Shown here: one piece after another, positions 57,328-64,000 of the stretch
Position numbering within the stretch: the first letter of the stretch is position 1
How the letters are laid out: every line of letters starts with the position of its first letter
From: Isoetes taiwanensis
Taxonomy: Eukaryota; Streptophyta; Lycopodiopsida; Isoetales; Isoetaceae
DNA length: 64,000 bases
Direction of reading: 5' to 3'
Assembly: GCA_021234155.1 (NCBI GenBank)
Contig: JAJEKV010000014.1
Coordinates: forward strand, 3,033,339-3,097,338
Translations under genes and position numbers: made by a program
Notes under the pieces: generated by a model
Databases searched by the model: none
Told to the model about the DNA's origin: nothing
Seen by the model: the letters and a program-made list of their open reading frames with translations, nothing else

Positions 57328-57699
57328 TGGTATCGTAGCCGCTTGGAGGAAGGAGTGAGCACCACCGGATCTCCAATTTTTCATTGATCAACCGAGAGAC
57401 GAGAGAGGAGGAAGGAGTTCACACCGAGCGTATCTGGCCGAGGTTTCTTGCATTAGAAGATTCACGTACCCCATTCTTTACAGTTTTGCAAGAATCATGA
57501 GACTCCTTGCGGTGGATTGTAACTTCGAAAGTGCTTGGAGTCGCCATCTTGTCGCCCGGGTTTAGATTTCTAGCACGAATTCTGGTTTGAGCAATCCTAA
57601 TGGCTTAAGTAATGAACCCTCGAATATTTCCAAAGATCCAAATCCTTGATGTCGTATAATTACTTTACATGAGAGATGCCTCTCAAACTCAATTTTAAT

Positions 57700-60600
57700 T
57701 TGAAGTTGGATTTGGGTGAAGTGTTGACAAATCTTGAATCCACTTACCCTCTACCGAAACAGTAAGGATTTCCAAGCTCTCAATCATTTGAGAGCATGTG
57801 GCCCGACCGATTTCATGCGTGACATCGTGTGATCGCACTAATTTTAGAGCAGCCCATACTATTCTTCATATATGTGTTAATCAAAGTGATGGAAACGCAG
57901 CTTTCTTCAAGGCAACATGAATAATCTCAGTCGCAAGATTGTATCAATATGAGAGATTATATTCAAAAGTTGAAGGATCTTCAAGACAAATATCATGGAC
58001 GGCAGTAGCCTTTGATCGCATTCACAACTCATCCTATATGCATTGAATGGCCTATCAAAAGACTATCAAAGATATCAAGAATTTCTATCAACGTAACCAA
58101 AAATTCAAGCCCTTTCCATCAACTACAGCAAGAATTATTGATGCTGAAATTGAGTATGAAATTGACATGCGAAGAAGCAAAGACACTATTCTAAAGCTAA
58201 GTATTTTTCCCGCTTCCTCCGCTTCCTCTCGGCCCGCATGATAAATCTTCAAAATTTTGTCACAAAGTCTTCCTCACAAGCTGATTCTATTCTCAAAGAT
58301 CCTTCTCATGCTGGTATTGTGGTCTCAAAGGTCAGGAAGCGCCTAATAAAGTGAAATTAAAGCAGAATTTGCTCATTATTGCAAGAATCAACTGCCTCCT
58401 CATGCACCAGCCGAGGCACAGCTTCTCGCCAAGGAAGCCAAAGAACCAACGCCTATGTATCTCATAGATATTGATGTCTTGGAGAGACAATTCTCAATCC
58501 CGCCACGTAAAATCTCGAAGGAGATGACTTATGCTCATTGACTGGGGTCAAACACCTTGGTGTAATTCCAAACTTCTCCAAATCTTAAGTCTTATGACAA
58601 GACCCTTGTAAGGATGGCGTATGGAACATGGAAAAATTCAATGGCCAAAGGTACTGCTGAAATTGGAAATGTAAAATTGTCTGCATTTCTAAGGATTGAA
58701 GATGCTATCTTGTTCCTCGGCCTTCTTGTTAACTTTCACGAAAAGGAATTGGATAAGAAACTAGGGTCACAAGATTTTACAGAGTCTAGTGCATATCATG
58801 CACAAGAATCCGGTAGTATATGTTTGGATCTTCAACAGTCGACCATCAAGGAGTTCCTTGGGCCAGTTGATGGTCTCTATGTTCTTCAAAACAAATCACA
58901 CAAATAAAGACAAAGAATATCTCGTACAAGAAGACCAAAACACCTGCATAGACTCCCATGGCATGCAAGGTATGGATGCGTCTATTTGCTATCGCTTGCA
59001 TCAAAATATCAAATAGCAAAGGTCCGCTTGCCTCTCAAAGATCGTGATATTCATTGTGCCGATGCAGGCTCGCAAACAAAATCCAAGCTCCATATCCCGG
59101 ACATGCACACATCGAAAGCGGCACAAAACCACTCCAAATTGATACATACCGACATTTGTTACTGCCAATTGAATCCCTAGGTAGCAGGTATTTCATACTT
59201 TTTATTGATGACTTTAGGGTACACATGGATTTATCCAATCAAATTTAAGTCCGAAGCTTTCTCCATTTGGCCACAAAATTTCAAAGACACTAGTTGAGAA
59301 TCAATTTATTAATCTATTAAGTAACATGGGTCGATAATGCCAAAGAATATCTCTCTATGAGTTTGATGTTTCTAAGAGCCATGCCCACAGTGGAATTAAT
59401 AAGGTCAGATATGCTCATTCTCAAAATGGCGAAAGGGTATAAAAATGATCCATTCGATCTCTACACGGAGTATGCTAGCACAAAGGCCACCTGTGCTCAG
59501 GCAGAGGTCACATCATAGCTTTACATTTCCAATAGGGCTCCCACTAAATCATTGAAACCATACAACCCCATTTGAGGTTTTTGTACGACAAAAGCCTGAT
59601 GTCTCACACTTCAAAGGTTTGGATGCTCTAGGATATGCTATACTATCCTAGAGAATAAATTTTGTACATGTACAAGCTCAAAGGATGTATCTCTCAAATG
59701 TATTTTATAGGTATACCACGAATAGTGAAAGCACATGATGCTAAGGACCCTACATCGCAGAAGTATTTGGTTTTCAGAAAGATGGTATTCATAGAAGATG
59801 TCAGAGTATTCTCACGACTTATCGTAATGGTCAAACAACCATGATAAGGTAATATGCAACTTGCTTGACAATGAACAAGAGTGGTGAAACCCTGTTCAAT
59901 GAAGCTTCTTTCCACCAAGAGCTCCTACCGCTAAACGGGTCATGGTGCCTATGCAATCAAAACAATCCCATTGATCTTGCACCGCATCTCCTAATCGGGA
60001 TCCGTAGCCTTATCATGCTTTTTGAGCCATTGGAACATGTTGAACCCCTTCCATCTCCACCATCCGCTACTCACACTCCGTATAATGTTGCTCATCCCCG
60101 CACCACGCAGATCCAGACGGTTTGCATTGACCAATGCAATTTATGCCTTGATGGCAAAAGTCTTGGCTTGATTCCCGATCCAAAACATATGCCCAAGCTG
60201 CAAAGTATGATCAACGGCAATGCCCATGCATGAAGAACTTCCATGCTTCACAACAGGTAATTTGGGAACCTGCCCTAAACCAGATCATAATATCAGGGGC
60301 CAAGTGGTCAAGCCAGCATAAAGCATCACCATTCATGGGAACCATATTAAAGCATAAAGAAGATTATAGCCAAAGGCTACACCAGAAGAATGATGAGAAC
60401 GAAGTATTTGTCTCGCTGTTCGATTGACAAATGAGAGGGCTCTTTCAATAGCATCTCACAAAGGCTGGCCGCCCATCAAATGGACTTTAAATCGTGATTT
60501 TTAATGGAGACTTAGCAGAGGAACTTTACATGATCAGCCTCCCTATTTATCGATAAGCATCCTACCATGTTTGCGTTTAAAAAAAGCATTTATAGTCTCG

Positions 60601-61600
60601 AAACAGTGCACCACGCTGGAACATGTGAAAATTAATGCCTTCTCATTGACATAACACCAAAGATCCGTATGATCCTAGCCTATACTATAAGTTCAACCAT
60701 GACTTGGTATCCATTATTTGTTGTATGTGGATGACACCACTCGTGACAGGGATGCAAGATCTCATCTAATCGACAAAAATCACTTCTACTCTAGCTTTGA
60801 GGTCACTGATTTAGGGTCTCATGCATTATCGCCTTTGCATCGAACCAAGGTATATCCCCACGGTATTGTCCTAACAAAAGTACATAGCGTAAATTTTTCT
60901 CAAATATCATATGATGTATTGTACAAATTTTCTCCAACTTTTCGACAGTCAATGTACCACATTGCAAATCGAGATGCAAGATGCTCATGGTACATTGTAT
61001 AGGCGGGTACTTGTTGGTGCCTTTGCTATACTTTACTCACCATCATTCAGACATTGTGTATAAATGAGTCCCATTCAGGTTCATGATCCGAAGAAGTTTA
61101 TTGAAAGCAAAGAAGCGTGTCTTCGCTATTCAGTGATCATACAATTTCAAATACACAAGAGTATCGAATCCCAAACTCACTTTATACTCCATCTGCATAT
61201 GCTATCAATTATTACTGACTATAGAAAATGTCTAACAGGTATGTCTCTTTTGGAGGAAACCACCACCGGAAGTCACAGCAAGACATCAACAAGATCAAGA
61301 TCGATCAAGGGTAACTCAAAGCTCACGCTTACGCTCAGAAATGCTATGGTCGATCCATCTTTGAAGATCTGTATCACCTTACGTCCCCGCCATCATTTCA
61401 TCGTGATAATATTGGGGCCATTCATCACGCAAAAAGACTATCAAATGCATCTCCAACAAAGATATGGATACCAAACTATGCTGTTAGAGAACAATATGTA
61501 GACGGGGTGTTTCAATATCTCTCAATCGCGACAACAATGCATCAGCCGATGGTCATACAAAAGCTCTCGCAGGACGCATTTTATCATTATGAAAGAATCG
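57700..61600 (+). pseudogene. C2 gag-pol remnant (copia order)
   Basis: Broken frames only. A protease-like block (KTLVRMAYGTWKNSMAKGT, about 58605-58660) is followed by the integrase start (KPLQIDTYRHLLLPIESLGS, SRYFILFIDDF, about 59125-59215). An RT block comes later (LYVDDTTRD, FEVTDLGSH, GIVLTKVHSVNF, about 60718-60900). Integrase before RT shows copia order. Numerous stops and shifts; some may be sequence error, because this part also shows disturbed CAG/CTG sites. Confidence 0.75.
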
Positions 61601-61688
61601 CATGTGGTCCCATAGCCTACCTCTGTGGGGCATGTGAATTTGAGGATTTATTTTCCGTTTCTTTGTGTTGTTTCACTATGTCGTCAGA

Positions 61689-61916
61689 TGTTAAATACAT
61701 GTCATATGGCTTATTATGATGACTCAAAGATTTTGGCCAGTTTACCTTATTATGGTGACTCGTACTATTATGATGACTCACCTTTATTATGATGACATGG
61801 CTTCATCTATAAGCGCCATGGTCACGTTAGGGTTAGGGTCTTCTATTTCCATGTGAGACGCCCTCCGTCTTTCTCTATTCCTTCAATTCATCTTTCTTCA
61901 CCATAGGGACTTTACA
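61689..61916 (+). repeat. C2 3' LTR
   Basis: 228 bp from TGTTAAATACATG to CTTTACA, followed by TTAAC. The same GATGACTCA repeats occur inside. Confidence 0.87.
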
Positions 61917-64000
61917 TTAACTTAATGATAAAAGTTAATCATTGGGTAAATAAAAATTTTGAATAAAGATGCCACCCTAGTTAATAGTGGTGGTTATAAG
62001 AGCTCTATCATTTGATGTATGAAATATAGGGTATTCTATTAAGCAATGCTCCACATGATTAAACCTTTACTTGGCAAATGCTTTTATGATAATGGAAGTA
62101 TTGTAAACATTTTCCAACAGGCTCAAAAAGGCATGGGCTTTGATAATAATGTTATTTCTTTCCCTCCTCCTTTCTATGGCACATCACATTCAGCATTGTG
62201 CCTGTTTCTTGAAAACTATTGAAACTTTAAAAATCTCACAAATTTTCAATCTTTAAGTAAATAAAGTGTCTGGGAGCATAGTGGGGTTGGGTTTTGAATA
62301 TGTTGGATTTATATCTTTACTTTGAAGGCACATCTTCTATTTTGAAGATACAAGGTAAAATGATGGACTAACAAAGAACATATGATGATATAGTAAAAAT
62401 TATATGTACATAACGTGCTATTTAAAATACTTCAAATATTAGAAGAAGAGAAAAGAGAAAATAGTACGAGAGAGCTCAAAGATCACTAATATATCTATAA
62501 CACCTTTACGGTTATAAAGTGGGTTCAATTATTAGCAACCTTTACTATATTAGTAGATTATTGTAGTTTAAGAAACATAATATGTCAAATCAAGTCTTTA
62601 GTATTGATGTAGTTAATTATAATGTAAGATACCTTGTCGATTTTTGCTCTCTAAGGCTACAAGTGGAGCCAACTATACCATCAACAATCCATATCTAAGG
62701 TTATTAAAAATCAGCAGCAGCTGAAAATAATCAAGTTTGCTATCTCTTTCTTTTATAGTATGCATGTTATAAAGAATCACTACAAGATCAAATCTTTACA
62801 GCAAGCATTACCTATGATACTGCCTAATAATTGAAGTTACATGTTCTCTATTGTTACCAATGGGAATGTATTCCAACAGAATAAATCATGTAACTTACCT
62901 TCAAAAAAGTAAATGTGGAACTCATGTTTTCTATATCTTAGGTCTTGTGTTTCGTATATCTTAGTCTTCACACTTCACACATCCCAACAAGAAGTGAAGA
63001 AAATCCTTGATTGTGTTAGCGATGCATGGGAAACCCCTGCAAAATCATTGACAACATTTTAGATTTGATAATGGCGAACCTTTTGTCAGTTGGACGAGAT
63101 TTGCAAGGACAAGGTAATCAATATCCTTTTCAGCAAAAGCAGTGCCTATATACCACTTTGATTTCATTAGAATCATGGGATATCTATCAATGTTGGAATG
63201 AAACACATTCTTCTCATGATTATAAGAAAATTTAATGATCAAATGACTAAATATTGTTATTTTAGAAAAGTAAAGTATTGTGTCTTCATAACTACTGGGT
63301 TATATGGCGCTACTATTTTCTATGTTCCATACCTTATGCATTATAATATTTTCAAAAGCATGCCACCCTCCATATTTTTAGCAAGGAACATTGACACAGA
63401 TAAGCCAAAGTTGTTGATGGCATTGGTGAATGAGAAGATAGTTAGATTTCTAGCAGATCCCAAGGAAATACCTTTTCAATATCTTTTTCTTCCATTTGTT
63501 GATCAGAAGAAATTAACAACCCATATAAATTACAGGAAACTGTTCAACACTTAATACTTCAATAGGTTTCATCATTATTGGGCTTTATTATAAGTGATAT
63601 ACCATAGTAAGTTCATTTTGTAAAGTGCTCGGATGGAAATTTTTGTCCCAGGTCAAGTGCTAAATAAAGAATATATAAATACATTGGCCCACATTCATTG
63701 TTATCCTTTTTCAAATTGTTACCTTCGTTAGCTTCTTTTGCCAAACAAATTCAAATCACTATTCCTTTATGCATCACAAATTTTTGTTGTCTTTTTATTC
63801 CTTGTCTTTCTTTGAGTTCAATTCTCTCAAGTTTCTTTAGGAGTAGTATATTTGTCATCTGTCACCACCAAATGGCACTCATTATGTCACCTTTCTTGTC
63901 TTTATTTCTATGGTAGTTTAATGTCGCTACTAGATGAAACACTCCATAAATATATAGATACCATACGTAGCAATACGCAACTGAACGAAGCACTGAAAAA
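61917..64000. other. AT-rich flank, no recognisable gene
   Basis: The longest frame (63198-63554, 118 codons) has no motif, no codon pattern that stands out and no neighbour to support it. I see no repeats of note. Confidence 0.5.

Larger units (their letters stand above)
44906..57689. repeat. Tandem duplication, unit 2 (about 12.8 kb)
   Basis: It starts GATGACATGGTCAA, as unit 1 does at 31381, and returns to unique C2 sequence after 57689. It lacks about 340 bases of the Helitron helicase present in unit 1 (38217-38553) and carries many small indels, mostly at CAG/CTG. Confidence 0.93.
57099..61916 (+). mobile_element. C2: degraded Ty1/copia element with very short LTRs
   Basis: 5' LTR 57099-57327, primer site 57328-57340 (altered to TGGTATCGTAGCC), coding remnant, 3' LTR 61689-61916. 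The right TSD TTAAC at 61917-61921 matches the TTAAC before the first 5' LTR copy at 44291. The duplication therefore split this element: its true left flank is at 44291 and its right flank at 61917. Confidence 0.85.

Noticed and set aside
63198-63554. 118-codon frame
   Set aside because: No motif, no neighbour and no sign of selection; AT-rich chance frame.

Overview
This window is plant nuclear DNA made almost entirely of nested transposable elements. Plant origin follows from Ty3/gypsy chromoviruses with integrase chromodomains, a Ty1/copia element, initiator-Met-tRNA primer binding sites (TGGTATCAGAGCC), a plant-type Helitron Rep/helicase remnant, LINE-like poly(A) tails and a tRNA-derived SINE. 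No ordinary host gene is visible. The species cannot be named from the sequence.

Layout: 1-627 LINE-like 3' end. 744-9100 chromovirus G1 (accessory ORF, gag, UAG, an uninterrupted 1262-codon pol, 3' LTR), whose 5' LTR is not in view. 9101-9740 LINE fragment (minus). 10547-17558 gypsy element G2 with both LTRs, each carrying a small ORF. 17559-19322 and 36848-39010 are two halves of one decayed Helitron Rep-helicase gene. Between them lies minus-strand chromovirus G3 (19323-36847, TSD AATAC), and inside its 3' UTR lies copia element C1 (21421-26982, TSD GGCCC). 39011-44295 holds a SINE trimer, a LINE-like retroposed block and AT-rich DNA. At 44296 copia element C2 begins. A tandem duplication of about 13.5 kb repeats 31381-44890 as 44906-57689, after which C2 runs to 61916 (TSD TTAAC). 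61917-64000 has no recognisable gene.

The main discovery is in G3. Between its 5' LTR and gag it carries two extra genes in element sense. The first (33381-34665, repeated at 46891-48172) ends in an unmistakable histone H3-type fold closest in flavour to plant CENH3. In one copy it opens with MARTKT, like H3/CENH3 tails, and the two are joined by a very long charged tail. The second (31144-32683) is an unrecognised acidic protein. Each gene has its own CTATAAATAG TATA box and, upstream, two copies of a nested 67-bp palindrome. The same element's integrase ends in a chromodomain, a module that in other proteins reads H3 tails. A retroelement that brings both an H3-like protein and a chromodomain suggests a chromatin- or centromere-targeting strategy. 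This copy has lost reverse transcriptase and RNase H, so it would need a helper such as a G1-type element.

Caution: comparison of the repeats shows patches where CAG/CTG trinucleotides are systematically misrepresented. The likely cause is base-calling error at methylated CHG sites in sequence that could not be polished. Many frameshifts in 31-61 kb may therefore be sequence artefacts rather than real decay.
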